The position numbers were made by a program, and so were the translations under genes. Shown piece after piece: positions 45,901 to 58,089 of a stretch of DNA of 64,000 nt; the stretch's first letter is position 1; every line of letters begins with the position of its first letter. Source of the DNA: Nectonema munidae. Its lineage: Eukaryota > Nematomorpha > Nectonematoida > Nectonematidae. The stretch is taken from positions 233,988 to 297,987 of the forward strand of contig JAUIRK010000504.1 in the NCBI GenBank assembly GCA_030549495.1. Direction: 5' to 3'. The notes beneath the pieces were generated by a model. That model worked only from the letters and a program-made list of their open reading frames with translations. It ran no database searches and was not told where the DNA came from.

Positions 45901-47750
45901 TGAAATAGAAAACAAGAAAGAAAATGGTTGTAATTATATTTTAGAAGGAGAAAATAAAAGAATTCGCCATTTTTAAAAATCGAAAAAAATGGCCGTCGAA
46001 TTTGCAGCTTATTTTACCCTTAAAATGGTTCCCAAAAATTTCGGAAAAGTTTGAGAGGCTATCATACATATTCTAGGGAACAGATTTAATTGTAACTTTG
46101 AATATATATATTGTATAATATATTTAGTTTATATGCAAAATTTAAATTAAATTGTCAAATTATTTACAAAGTTATTTAACTTTATATTTGAAGCTATTTT
46201 TGCAGCTTATTTTACATAGACCGAAGAAAGTGTTTTAAAAAAACTAGAGTTGAAAATGTAGAATTTTGAAAAAACAAAAAGAAAAGATACACATATATTT
46301 ATTAAGAATATAACTTAATATTAAATATGCAAGTGGTTTTTTTTTAAGAAATTTGTCATTTAGTGAGTTAGGCACATCTGGACACAATTTTAAGAAAAAT
46401 ATCATTTGGATTTAAGTTAACTCAATAAAAATATACCATCAAAAAGGTATATTTTTATGGTTTCTGTATCCTCTTATAGTATATAAACGACACGGTATAA
46501 ATAGAGAAATAAATACGGATAATAAATTTTTTGCTGAAAACTATCGTATTTGTAGTGATCATATATGACATTATGTCTCTACATGAACGTTATTTTTAAA
46601 TATACGAATTCGAAGAATACCTGGGCGTTTTAAATGAGGAGCAGAGGGGGTGGGGGTATGTCAAGGGCATAAGAGATTACGTGGAGAGTGAGGGAACACA
46701 TAGTTATAAAATGAGTAACATGTTTAGAATAAGACTTTATTCTAAAGTGTAATGGTGAAAAAGTGTTAATCACGGGACGGATATAAACTTTTATTGAAAA
46801 AATTACACGTATTATTGAGATAATTTTATCGAGGAGGCACAATTGCACCACTCGATTCAAACAAAGAGCAAAGAACGTTTGATTGTAGATCCGAAGACCT
46901 TGTAATATCGAAACCAGAAACCTAGACAACATTACGCACGCCCTTGAAATAAACGTTATTGTCTATTCCTTATCACACATGCCTATTTTTTTTTAAATTG
47001 TTCTACTTATAAGTTTTTCATTACATCACTAATCAACTATCATAATTCTTTGTATAGAACCTTTTTCTTAAACATTTTCTCCTAAATATATCTTGAATCT
47101 TTTAAGAATCTTTATATAAAATTAAATTTGTCTTACAAGAGGGCAAAGATAAATTTTTTTTTGGCATTTTTGGTATATAAAAATAAAATATAAAATCATT
47201 AGTTACTGGTTGTGTCATCAACGATATTTTCTACCCCAATTGTTCTATACTTTCTTTTTCATTTATATAATCTAATAGTTCTTGATAAAGTAAAATCAAA
47301 ATAGAACCTATTCATTTTACATGCAACAACAAACTCAGGAAATCTTGATAGAATTATTTCTATTCTATTATAATTTGTTGTGTTACACTGTTTAAAATTT
47401 AAAATTGAGGCAGCTTTTATATCTTTACGAACAAAAAGCTTAATTTTATATATTTAACACCTTAAACTAAGGAGTATTTGGCTGGGAAGAGAAATTTTTT
47501 TTACAAATTATCATTTTTATAATTTCATCTCATAATACAACTTGTTTAGCTAAACCTCCTGGAAATAAAGTTAAATATTCAATTTGTATTAAGTTATTTT
47601 CTTGGTTTATTGTTAAAAAGGCCTTTGTTTCGTTTTTTTAATCATGTAAGACTTTTTGGTTTATAAAACTAATGTTAAATTAATTTATAAGCGGTTATTT
47701 TAGAAATATAACAAATAATTTTTGAATACTCATAAAGGAAGAAAAAACTT
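45900..47750. other. AT-rich DNA without a recognised gene
   Basis: A less AT-rich island at 46625-46950 carries a 100-codon minus-strand frame without a known motif. Inverted CAAGGGC motifs at about 46659 and 46942 have no matching flanks. Confidence 0.45.
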
Positions 47751-47772
47751 AATAAACAAATTTATACTACTT

Positions 47773-48396
47773 CTTTGACTACAACTTCTCCCCAAGTTGA
47801 GGGTCGGTGGCTGAAATCCGCTCTCTCCAATTTTTCCTATCCTGCGCATCCTCTTTGGTCAGTCTAAGCTGCTTCAGTTGCTCCATCAGTCCGTCCTTCC
47901 ATCTTTTACGCTGCTTCCCTCTACTTCTTTTTCCACTCCCCTTCTTTTCCATAGCATGGCGCACGACATCGTCTTGTTTCTTCCTTAAAACATGTCCAAA
48001 CCACAGCAGCTTACACTGCTCTGCTACAGCTATCACACTTACTTCAACTCCTTTCTTTCTTCTTACTTCCTCTTTTCTTTTTTCTCTCTCAGCGTGACCC
48101 CCATCATTTTTGTAAGCATCTTTATCTCCTTTGCTATTAATTTTCTCTGCTCCTTTTTCTTTAAACTCTGCTGTCCAAAGCTATCGAGCTTGTTCTGTCC
48201 GGAACTGTAGGTTTAAACGCCTGTAATTCGCTTACGCCTCCAGATCATTTAGTTTTAAACAACCCCGCCACGTGAAGGCCGATCTGGAGACTTGCTGTTC
48301 AGAGGCTGTAAGAGACGCATGTACCCTATGAGGTATTTTATAGGAGAATGAGAGCTCAACTTCATTTCCCACCTTGGCATAAACAGCATTGGGATG
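47773..48396 (-). mobile_element. Short internally deleted RTE LINE copy with perfect 15-bp target duplication
   Basis: Flanked by perfect AAATTTATACTACTT (47758-47772 and 48397-48411). On the minus strand the first 230 bp or so match the 5' region of the RTE element at about 49945-50175, including GTTGAGCTCTCATTCTCC and TTCACGTGGCGGGGTTGTTT. This joins directly to the last third of an RTE reverse transcriptase C-terminus. The endonuclease and the catalytic RT are absent. Because the duplication is perfect and the copy has both ends, the deletion came before insertion. Trans-mobilisation by a full RTE is the simplest reading. Confidence 0.9.
47779..48140 (-). pseudogene. C-terminal end of an RTE-type reverse transcriptase
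   Basis: The frame reads KMLTKMMGVTLRE, then LLWFGHVLRKKQDDVVRHAM, GKQRKRWKDGL, and ends AQDRKNWRERISATDP. These match the RTE/BovB tail, with its LRWFGHVLRR, RPRGRPKKRW and DR-x-x-WR-x-x-x-x-ADP blocks. The frame 48036-47779 is open and has no internal stop; its upstream part is open without an ATG. The protein cannot act as an RT on its own. Confidence 0.8.
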
Positions 48397-48419
48397 AAAT
48401 TTATACTACTTATCTTCTA

Positions 48420-49930
48420 ATTAATATAGTGTTAGAACTACAGGATAAAGTTTATGAATCATATATTCTTTGCGTTGAAACAAATTATTCAGCGAATAAT
48501 AGTGTGGTCTTTTAGAGTGTATAAATTTGATGAACAACTTAAAATTCTCTATATTGGTCTTCAGTTTATTTTTTCCCATTTTAATAATAAATAATTTATT
48601 AAAAATAATAAATAAATACAAATATAATTACAAATGAAAAACATTAATCTTAAGATATAATTATGCGCAAACAAACTCATCAATATTTTGTTTGATTTAT
48701 AACCATCAAGAATCCAGATTTTTAGACATAGTAAGCAACACTATATCTACACATTTTCGTATGCTTAGTCATCTGTTAAGAGAGTACTTTAGAACCTTTC
48801 TAATTTGACGTTAGCCGAGTTCAATGCATCTTCTAAGATAATTTTTTCAGAATATGGAGAATAATAATAATAGATATCAATTAATACTTCATCAACTGAT
48901 AGACAAGCAGAGTTCTATTTGATGCTAAATTAGCAAAGAAAATAATTGCTGAACGTTCTTTTATTCTTGATAATAACGGTGTTTTTGTGATGATATTGTT
49001 TGGATTATCTGAAGAAAAAGAATGAACGTTTTTCTAGGTTAAGGAGAGTGAAAAAGGACATCATTAAAAACTAAAACAGAATTAAATAAAAATTTTAAAC
49101 AGCTAGAATTACTAATAAAAAGGATCAAAATCAGTATTATGTATGCAGTTTTAGCTTTGATCATGCTTTCAGGGGTTGAGTCACGTATTTTATAAAATTA
49201 GATATATAGAAATATAGAAATAAAATTTCTTCTATACACGTGTTAAAAAACAATGTAAACATTTTTCTGCAGTCATTTTCATGTAGAATTAAAATTGGTA
49301 AGAATTCATCGTTGTAATGAAAATCTACTTCTCTAGCAATGCTAAAATAAATTTTTTCATAGTTTAAAGATTGTTTCGCTGAATGAAAATTAAATGATTG
49401 TACATATGGAGGAGCTTTTGTACAAGAGTACTTATATTCTTTTGCATTTTTATTACCTTCATACATTTTCTTTAAAATTGTGTCAGAGAATCAATCAATA
49501 AACCGCAATACATTATTTTCCAATATCAAAGCAAAAAAAGTAGCTGTGCTATGAATTACATTATAATATGCATCGAGTTAGAAATAAGTCACAAAGTATA
49601 TTGTATGTCTGGCAGGCGGTATAATTTATAAGTTACATATACTTTACATACATTTAATTGCTTCTTTTTATTGTCACCGGTTGTGTTGCCAGATCCCTGC
49701 TGTATATTCTAAAATGTCAAGAGGTTTGATAAGAGACAACCTCTCATTATTATAGCACTATGTTTAGAAAACTCAAAAGCACTCACGATAAAATTTATTA
49801 TATCGAAGTATTAGAATGTTGCACGTTGCCTTATTAAGTTTATATAAAAAATAATTACACTAACTTTCTGCAAAAAAATCGTAACTATAACGAAGTCATT
49901 TTAATTATTATTAGTAGAATCGTAAAATTC
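48420..49930. other. No gene recognised
   Basis: Frames at 48421-48621 and 49161-49466 (minus) have no recognised motifs. Confidence 0.5.
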
Positions 49931-50329
49931 TCCTAAGACTAAAGACCTTAATGCTGTTTAGGCCGAGGTGGAAATGAGGTTGAGCTCTCATTCTCCTATA
50001 AAAATGCCTCATGTGGCAATCGCGTCTTTTACAGCCTCTGAACAGCAAGTCTTCTGATCTGCCTTCACGTGGCGGGGTTGTTTGAAACCAAAAGATCAGA
50101 AGGCAAAAGCGAGTATTAGGCGCTTAAACCTTTAGCTCCGGGTAGAATAAACTCGTTAGCTCTGGAAGGCAGTTGTTCCAGGAGAAAAATACTCTGACTT
50201 CAAATTACCACTGCCTTGTGGATTGTGTAATTGGTTTTACAAAGGCTAAAGGCCCCAGGACTGAATACAAATACTGGTTAGCGTCAGGAAGGGCATCCGG
50301 CTTGTAAAAAATGCTCCAAATTTTATGCA

Positions 50330-51372
50330 ATGATCCAAAAAGTTGGGCGGGGTACAGCCCAAAGTACTCCGTGGGTGTTTCCAGTAACCTACGTCAAAAA
50401 GAATACTGGAAAAAAACTAATGTCTGTAGGTTACAATAAGCTTATAATAGCCTCATGGAATGTAGGTACACTCACAGCAAAATCAAATGAAATTTTTGAG
50501 GAAATGATAAAACGAAAGATTAAAATAGCTTGCATACAGGAGACAAAATGGAGCGGAAATACCTCTAGAAAGCTCATTCAAGGTTTCAAAATTGTATATA
50601 ACGGATTGACCAACAGAAGGAACGGTGTAGGTGTGATTATGAGTGAAAAATGGAATAAAAGGGTAATTGAAGTAAGAAGATCAGTTGACAGAATAATTTT
50701 ATTGAAGCTGAAATGCATTGATGAAATTATAACAGTTTTGTCAATATAGGCGCCTCAAGTTGGTTGTAGTAGAGATGAAAAAATGAGTTTGCATAAAAAC
50801 TAGATAGTTTACTAACAGAAATTCCTGACAGTGAAACAGTTATTTTGGCAGGTGACTTTAACGGTCAAATCGGCAAGGATAGTGATGGGTACGATTGAGT
50901 TCATGGTGGACATGGTTTTGGTAATAGAAAGGAAGAAGGTGAACGGATATTAGACTTGGCACAAAGAAACGATTTGACCATATGTAACACAAATTTTAGA
51001 AAGAAGGATAGTCATTTGATAACATATAGCAGTGGGGGCAAAAAAAGTCAAATAGACTTCTTCATGGTCAAACAGGGAAAAAGAAAATGTGTCAAGAATT
51101 GCAATATCCCTGGAAGTGACATTGTATTACAACATAGAATTGTTATAATTGATATGTTTATCACTAAAGAGAAAAAACGAAAAGTTATGAAGATAGGTAG
51201 ATTTAAGACATGGCTACTCGAAGATAAAAAACAGGAAAGATACGAGAAAATAGTTGAGAAAAGTTTGATGGAAAAACAAATAGATGAAGATATTGAAGAA
51301 ATGTGCAGTCACCTCAAAAACAGTTTGTTGGTTGCAAGTAAGGAGGTGCTGTGTAAAACAAAAAAAGGGTAA
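50330..51372 (+). pseudogene. RTE endonuclease domain, decayed
   Basis: The first frame (50330-50749) holds IASWNVGTL and IKIACIQETKWSG (catalytic Glu), then RRNGVGVIMS and SVDRIILLKL. After a TAG at 50747 and a further break, homology resumes with ILAGDFNGQIGKDSDGYD (near 50850), HGGHGFGNRKEEGERILD, HLITYSSGGKKSQIDFFMV and QHRIVIID in 50956-51372. These are the ordered motifs of the apurinic-like endonuclease that nicks the target for target-primed reverse transcription. A stop after GYD and the loss of frame near 50790 disable it. Confidence 0.85.
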
Positions 51373-51778
51373 GAAAACTCAAAAAGAAACATGGTGGTGG
51401 AAGGAGAAGGTTAGAGAAGTATTGAAAGATAAAAAGTTAGCTTTCAAGAAATAGCAAAAAAGTAAGTCACAAGAGGATAAACAGATATATAGAATTAAGA
51501 AGAGAGAAGCAAAAAGGACTATCTCTGAATTGAAAGCAAATGAAACAGAAAATTGTACAAATCACTGGGGAATAAAGATGGGGACAAGCAAATTTTCAAA
51601 ATTGCAAAGTCTAGACAAAGAGATATTCAAGAAACTGGAAATGTGGACATTATAAAAACAAAGAAGGAAAAATTTTATTCAAGAATGAGGAAATTGAGAA
51701 CAGATGGAAAGAGTTCTTTGAGGAGCTACTAAATGTTGAAAATAACCATGAACACACAGATAAAGGAGAAAAGTTGAA

Positions 51779-52947
51779 ATGAAAGAAATGAAAAAAAACA
51801 AAGCAACAGGAATCAGTGAAGTTAGTATAGATATGATAAAGGCAGGCGGAGAAAAATGTTTGAAAATGACGACTAGATTGCTGGAATTCATTTGGAAGGA
51901 AGAAAGAATGCTGGAAGAATGGACTAAAAGTTTAATTATTCCGATTTACAAGAAAAAAAGAGATGTGTTGAATTGCGAAAATCAACTAACATGCTAGAAC
52001 ATGCGTTGAAACTGCTAGAGAGAATTTTGAGTAGGCGCGTTAGAAATCAAGTAATTATAGACTCGAATCAGTTTGGCTTCATACATGGTAAAAGTACAGT
52101 GGATCCGATATTTATAGTAAGACAATTGATGGAAAAAAGACTAGAAGGAAATCTGCGTTTATTTTGTAGTTTTGTAGAATTAGAGAAGGCATATGACAGA
52201 GTTTCAAGGGATATTGTATACTGGAGCTTGAGAGAAAAGGGTGTTAGTGAAAAGCTTGTAAGGTTAATTCAGGAAACATACAGGAACTCTAAGACTTCGA
52301 TTAGAACAATGAATGGATGCTCACAGGAATTTGATATAAATGTAGGCTTACACCAAGGTTCGACACTTAGTCCATTACTTTTTGCAATTGTTATAGATGA
52401 ATCCTCGAAAAATATCAGAAAAGATGACCTTTGGGAACTTTTGTTCGCTGATGATTTGGTAATAATAGCAGACGAAAAGGAAATGCAAGGAAGACTGTTT
52501 ATGTGGCAAGAATGTCTCGAAGGAAAAGGCCTGAGATTGAATTCACGTAAGACTGAAGTGATGAAAGTCTGTAGGAATGAAAATGCTGGGATAAACATAA
52601 AAGATAAGCATGGGATCGAATTGAAACAAGTGCAAGAGTTCAAGTATTTAGGGTCAGTTATTGAAAAGGAAGGAGGTTGTAGTAAGGATGTAGTACAGTC
52701 GAGGTTGAATGCGAGTTGGGCAAAATGGAAAGAAGTTAAAACTCTTTTAAACGATAAAATGCTGCCAATGAAACTGAAGGCCAAAGTGTATTTAGCCATC
52801 GTGAGACCAGTCATGACTTACGGTTCAGAATGTTGGTGTCTGAAAAAGAAAGAAAAGAACAAGTTGGAAGTGTTTGAAATGAAAATGCTGAGAATGATGT
52901 TAAATGTAACAAGAAGAGATAGAATCAGGAATAAAGAAATAAGATGA
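51779..52947 (+). pseudogene. RTE reverse transcriptase domain
   Basis: The N-terminal part (51779-51997) contains KKNKATGISEVSIDMIKAGG and LEEWTKSLIIPIYKKK. The frame then shifts, with loss of the NYRGI block, into the long open frame 51973-52947. That frame has QFGFIHGKSTVDPIF, motif A (FVELEKAYDRVSRD), motif B (VGLHQGSTLSPLLF) and the catalytic LLFADDLVI. It continues with GLRLNSRKTEVM and EFKYLGSVIEKEGG. A late block reads MKMLRMMLNVTRRDRIRN. The central 324 codons are intact. After 52947 the C-terminal tail continues in other frames (GHVLRREKDGK; GRKLWRERSKAIDHENK). Confidence 0.9.
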
Positions 52948-53334
52948 AGAACAAAAGTAATGACGAGTGTCATAGATGTAATATCGAAAAGAACAAAATG
53001 AGATGGTATATGGACACGTGCTGAGGAGGGAAAAGGATGGGAAAATAAGGAAAGCATACGATGAGCAGATAAAAGGAAAAGAGGAAGGCAAAAAATGAGA
53101 TGGGGAGATGATTGGGAAGAAAGTATGAAAAAATTTGGTTTGAAAGAAAGCGATGCTACAGGCAGAAAGCTTTGGAGAGAACGGAGCAAAGCCATCGACC
53201 ACGAAAACAAAATAACTTTACATAAAAAACGAATTATTTGTTTTTATTTCAAGTCACTATGATAGTTTTTGAAATTGTTTTAGATGTGTGATATAAAACA
53301 TGCAATGCGTACTTTTCGTATTCAAACTTCATTT

Positions 53335-53480
53335 GGGGACGTGATTAAGGTTGGTTATATACTGGGCTTCGATAACTCAAGGTCTTGGGTTCGATCTCGT
53401 TTCAAGCCTCCTTTTTTCATAGTTCGATACAAGCGGCGCAATTGTGCTTTCTCAATGAAGACACACCACGGTACCCATGC
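53335..53480 (+). repeat. tRNA-derived SINE family A, copy 3
   Basis: Contains AAGGTTGGTTATATACTGGG, TTCGATAACTCAAGGTCTTG, box B GGTTCGATCTC, and the family tail CATAGTTCGATACAAGCGGC ending GGTACCC. It lies about 120 bp after the RTE end. No clear target duplication was seen. Confidence 0.88.
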
Positions 53481-53808
53481 CTTTAAAAAGGATGGAAATT
53501 TAGATTGTATAATTTAATAGTTTTTGTTTATTCAAATATTATCTTTCAAAAAAAGTCAATATCAAAAAAAAATTCTATTATAGAAAAGTCCAATTATATT
53601 TTTAACATAGCTCCATTAATAAATTTAACGGATTCGGAATTGAAGCTTATCAATTGCAGATTCTGAGAAGGATCTATTTTTGATCACATCTAGGCAGCCT
53701 TGTCTAAATCTGAAAAGCTTTTTCTTTCATTATTAATCCATGCCCATTTATAAATTTTGTTCGATGTTGAAGAACTTATTAATTCTGACAATGAAAGCAA
53801 GAACGCTC

Positions 53809-53939
53809 ATGAATTGACAAAAATGGAAAATTTGGTGAACAGATAATGAGCTTTTTCTGTGTTTTTTGAATTAATAGGAATCAAGTAAATAAGTTTCATT
53901 ATCTGGTCGCCAAATTTTCCATTTTTTTGTCAATTCACT
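53809..53939. repeat. Hairpin: inverted repeat with arms of about 44 bp
   Basis: TGAATTGACAAAAATGGAAA on the left arm (53809-53852) recurs inverted on the right arm (about 53892-53939) as GAATTGACAAAAAAATGGAA. Similarity continues through AATTTGG and AGATAATGA. The loop is about 40 bp. It could be a fold-back element or a local inverted duplication. Confidence 0.75.
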
Positions 53940-53949
53940 TAAAACTATT

Positions 53950-54970
53950 TCATCTGATTTAATATTAACTACCATTTTATCTCTCTTTGTTATAATGTAA
54001 TGTGCAAATAAACTTCTTTTTTTTCCTAAGTAAATATGAGAATTGAAACGTCATAAATATATATAGAATTTGAAGCTAATATCATTTATAAACTGGCTTA
54101 TTCTTCTTAAGTAAACAAAAACATGTTTTGAAAATGGAAATAGTCTATACATGAATCTAGCATATAGCGAAAACATTTGACACACATTTTATCTTCAAAG
54201 TATCTTTGTTGTTTAAGCTCTATTAAAGAAGTAAGTCCAAACACATAAAGGATATTCGAAATTCATATCTCCCTTATTCTTGCGTAATGTTCCAAATTGT
54301 TGGCCTATTCTTACTACTTTCTGCAACAACACATTCTTTGGGATTTAAACGGAATTCAGGTATTCTCTTTTGAATATAATATTTAATACGTGTCCTTTCG
54401 TAAAACACAACGAATAAGATGTAGCCTGAAAGTGATTCCGCATTTATATTTTATTTAATGCTAACTTTTACTGATTGATTTTACCGACAACATAGGGCTA
54501 AGAATTTTGTACTTTTATTGATGCGTTAAATTTGATGCACAGGCTACTGATTGTTCAGATAAAATAATGCTGCTTGCCTCTTAGCATTATTGAGAGTTCT
54601 CTCAATGATCGAATCAGAACTTTATCACATTGATAGCTTTTTAGATTTGTTAAAATTTTATTCAGTCAAGTTTTATTATATAAAAATCAAATTTAAAATC
54701 ATCTTCATTAGGCAATTCTAGACTGCACTTTTTTCAATAGAAAAACTTAACTTGGTACATTAATATGGACTTTTGCGTTTTGATAAAGGCATATTCTTGA
54801 ATCTCAGATAGCATTAAGTAAATATTTACCACAATAATTTTAGATTAAAAGAAGATTTTATGTATTTGTAGAAAGAGAATTTTCCAATAAACTCAGTGAT
54901 TGAGTGAAATAGTATGATCCATATTTAAAGCCACTTTATAAGAAAGAGCCTGCTTGCATAACTTATTTTT
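53950..54970. other. No gene recognised
   Basis: AT-rich DNA without a recognised coding or repeat motif. Confidence 0.5.
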
Positions 54971-55330
54971 AGCTCCCTATGGCACGCATGCCAAAGGTAA
55001 CATGAAAGACCGTGATTCCTGGCAGGGGAGTCATTATATTCTATTATTTAAAGGTCTTTCCATTAATATTAAGTTTAGTAAAAAAATCTATTAATCGAAT
55101 ATGTTAAATAATATCTGAAATTGGTTAAATATTTAACTTAACATGGTGTATCAAGTTAACTGTTCAACCCAACACCGATCAGCTTACGTTAACTCTGGCT
55201 TTAGCAAGTTTATAACTTGGGGTAATGAATTCTGTGACCTGCGTAAAACACTCGAAGGAATAGAATGTAAATCAGAGGCTGGCAAACTCATGCTCTCGGC
55301 AGCATACGACCCAAACCGATGAGAAGAAAG
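54970..55330. repeat. Charlie-type hAT terminal fragments
   Basis: CCTATGGCACGCATGCCAAA at about 54976 and CAGAGGCTGGCAAACTCATG at about 55274 both resemble ends of Charlie/SPIN-like hATs (TATGGCACGC; CAG-x-GG-x-x-GGCAAACT). No coding sequence, paired TIR or duplication was found. Confidence 0.35.
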
Positions 55331-55339
55331 AAATCATGT

Positions 55340-56180
55340 TTTGAGTTACGAAAATCAAATTCTAAAGTGTGAAGTCCTCACCAAATCATTTTAGGCCAAT
55401 GAAAGCACCTGGATCTGGATCATCAAACGCTTATGGACAACTCTTTTCAATTTTGAATTCTATCAAATTAGTAAAAAATGAACAAACTTACAGATGATAT
55501 TAGTGACGAATGTGTTGCATTCAATTTATCCAAATATGAGACATCAATAAATAAGTCATCTCGATTTTTACAGCAACAGAAATCTCATTGATTTAATGAA
55601 AGGATGCTTGTTTTATTGAAATTTTTGCCAATAAAAGTGACAAAGTTAATCATATACTTCTTAAAATACTGACTAATTGGAATAAATTAATTAATTATGG
55701 TATGCATTTGAGGCACGCAGTCTGTAAAAGGTTTGCCATCAATGCCCCAGGAAGAAACATTCTATTTTATCGACTTTTTTTTGTAACATCAGTTTCATTT
55801 TTTGTAACCATCTACTACCATCTGCTGAAAAAACGTCAAAATTTTCAATAAAAGTGCTGACTTCAATTTCCATCGATCCAAATAAGTATCAGAGGAATCA
55901 AAATGATAATCTTTTGAGAAACAATTGAAAATATTTTCAGAACAACTTTCAATATTTTTTTTACTATGATCATGCTTCTTTATTTTATTATTTAGATTAA
56001 AAAAAGACATTAAAAGAAGAAAAATTAAAACAGTCAATTTGACTACTTTATTTTGACAAAAAAATAAATTAAAAAAATTATAATAATTATTAAAATTATA
56101 ATTTAAATTATAAAAACATAAAATTATAATGAGTTACAAATTAAAATAATAGAAATAAATGAATTTTGTTGAAACAAAAA
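55340..56180. other. No gene recognised
   Basis: AT-rich. The minus-strand frame 55795-56037 has no recognised motif. Confidence 0.45.
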
Positions 56181-56189
56181 ATTCTGTGT

Positions 56190-57390
56190 CTATATTTCTT
56201 AGCTTTTCTGATGCTTTTGCTTCTCTGTCACATCCACTTCTGATTTACAAACTTTATTGGATGGGCTCCAGGCCTTTCATTCATAAATGTTTGAAGTCCT
56301 ATCTTTCTGATCCAACGTTATTCATTACTTGATGTGACAAAACTTAATGTATCTGAATTTGGAAAAGTGAAAGTTTATAATTTTTTCAAAAATTAAAAGT
56401 CTTAAGAATTTAAATGTTGAAATCAATGTAGTAAGTATTCAGCGAGTTCTTAACATTAACTACTTGGGCCTCATGTATAATAAGTGAACATGTTCCTTTC
56501 AAATTAAAACCATAATCACAAAGGTGGCTCGCTTTCCAGTCATCTTCTACAAGAATATAGAATTTTTAAACAATATATTACTCAAAAAATGATTTATTCT
56601 GCATATATCCTTTCCAACCTCAAATATGTTAACGTCATTTTCAGATCTTCAAATGATTGCTTACTCAATAAACTTAAGCTAAGCTTCTAAAATTTCATAA
56701 ATTCATGTCTTCTAACTCTGAATTGAACATTTATTGCAGAAATTTTCTTCTTCAAAGACTTTTTATCAAGAATGACAATTATCACTTTTATAATACTAAA
56801 GGCAGGCCTTTATTACAATTTCCTAAGCTAAATGTATAGCCTCAATTTAAATCTATTTTCAAAACAAGACTGCATGTAAATTATTTCAATATGGGGTTAG
56901 ATTTCCGGTGTTATTTTCATTTTAAAAAATCGCTTCCCCGTAAACGATAGCATAATATTGAAGGTTATGTACGATTTATTTGTTATATATATTCTTGCGC
57001 ATTTTTTTCGTCTATAATACTGTATCATGTTCCAAGTGTAAAAGTTTATTTTAAGCCGTGTAACTTAATTACAACTTCTTAATTAAATTATTCTCTATTC
57101 AAGTAATCATCTCAATTATAGTTTTTTAATACGTAGTTTTATATGGTATACTTTGCTTTATATAATATTTGAATGCACTATTTTGTCTTCTTTCATTTTC
57201 GCATTTTTAAATTTCAATTTACTCATTTAATCTCTTCTGCATGCTCATCTTAATGAAGATTGTCTTCCTGTGGGATCTATAGATGTCATAAAATTTATTT
57301 TCTTACTCTTTTTATATACTGTATCATATGTTTAGCTTAAATGTCAGTATTTTCTCTACAAATAAATTCTATTCAATTCTATAAATAAAT
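56190..57390 (+). mobile_element. CR1/L2-like LINE relic, 3' part
   Basis: The translation LSFSDAFASLSHPLLIYKLY followed by GSRPFIHKCLKSYLSDPT matches motif A and the following helix of CR1/L2 reverse transcriptases (SKAFDT-x-x-H-x-x-LL-x-KL...G-x-W-x-x-SYL). The rest is badly eroded. The copy ends in a TTCTATTCAATTCTATAAAT run at about 57367, like the ATTCT-type tails of CR1/L2 elements. No endonuclease remains. Confidence 0.55.
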
Positions 57391-57399
57391 TAATCCAAA

Positions 57400-58080
57400 A
57401 AATTCGATTTTAAAAATTCCATTCTACTGAATTAATGCACTCAATTTTCATACAAAATATAAAATATATATGTATTTTCTTCAGGGGCTTCACAGCATGG
57501 GTTTTTTTCTCATTTTTTAGGATATATCAAATCAATATCAAACTGTTGTGATTGATTCCGTCAAGTGCTAAATCCTTTATTCGATTTTTGTTTCTTTTTC
57601 TTTTTAAAATTTTCAAAAAAGTTATTTTTGTTTCTTTTCCATATTTTAAACATTAACATTTTCTGATGACATCACTAAAAACTTTCCTAAACTTTGATTC
57701 TCTCGTTGAAGATAACCGATTATCTTCAATTTATATCTTAATTATAATAATGGGTAATAAGTTTAAAAAGTTTCATACACAGACCAATACATTTTTTCAA
57801 AAAAAATCAAGATAGTAATTTGATGATGGTGAATTTAAAAATGACTCTGAATTTTTCTAATTGACTTTAGATTTAAGGATTTTTAAAAACTCTTTTTCTG
57901 ACTTAATGTGGACAACTTTTTGGATTTTCCATTTTTTTTTTCATTATCATAAATTTATTCCGTTTGGTATAATTGAAAATATTTATAATTTATAAAAAAA
58001 TGTTTACTTTTGCACTCACCTCAAAAAGTATCTATTTATAGAAAGTTGGAATGGAAAATTTAAAAAATTAAAGAACATCA
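57400..58080. other. No gene recognised
   Basis: AT-rich spacer. Confidence 0.45.
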
Positions 58081-58089
58081 CAAAAAATT

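Larger units (their letters stand above)
49942..53215 (+). mobile_element. Near full-length RTE-clade LINE (about 3.3 kb)
   Basis: Structure from 5' to 3': a 5' region of about 390 bp shared with the short element at 47773-48396, an apurinic-type endonuclease (50330-51370), a linker, a reverse transcriptase (51780-52947) and a C-terminal tail to about 53210. The length matches the usual 3.2-3.5 kb of RTE elements. No target duplication or clear poly(A)-like tail was identified. Coding regions contain several stops and frame changes, so the copy is inactive. Confidence 0.88.

Noticed and set aside
46650-46950. Inverted CAAGGGC motifs suggesting a 290-bp MITE
   Set aside because: Only seven to nine bases match and no target duplication is present.
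52269-53210. Long minus-strand frames (181, 130 and 100 codons)
   Set aside because: They are antisense to the RTE reverse transcriptase and its tail; no motif supports them.
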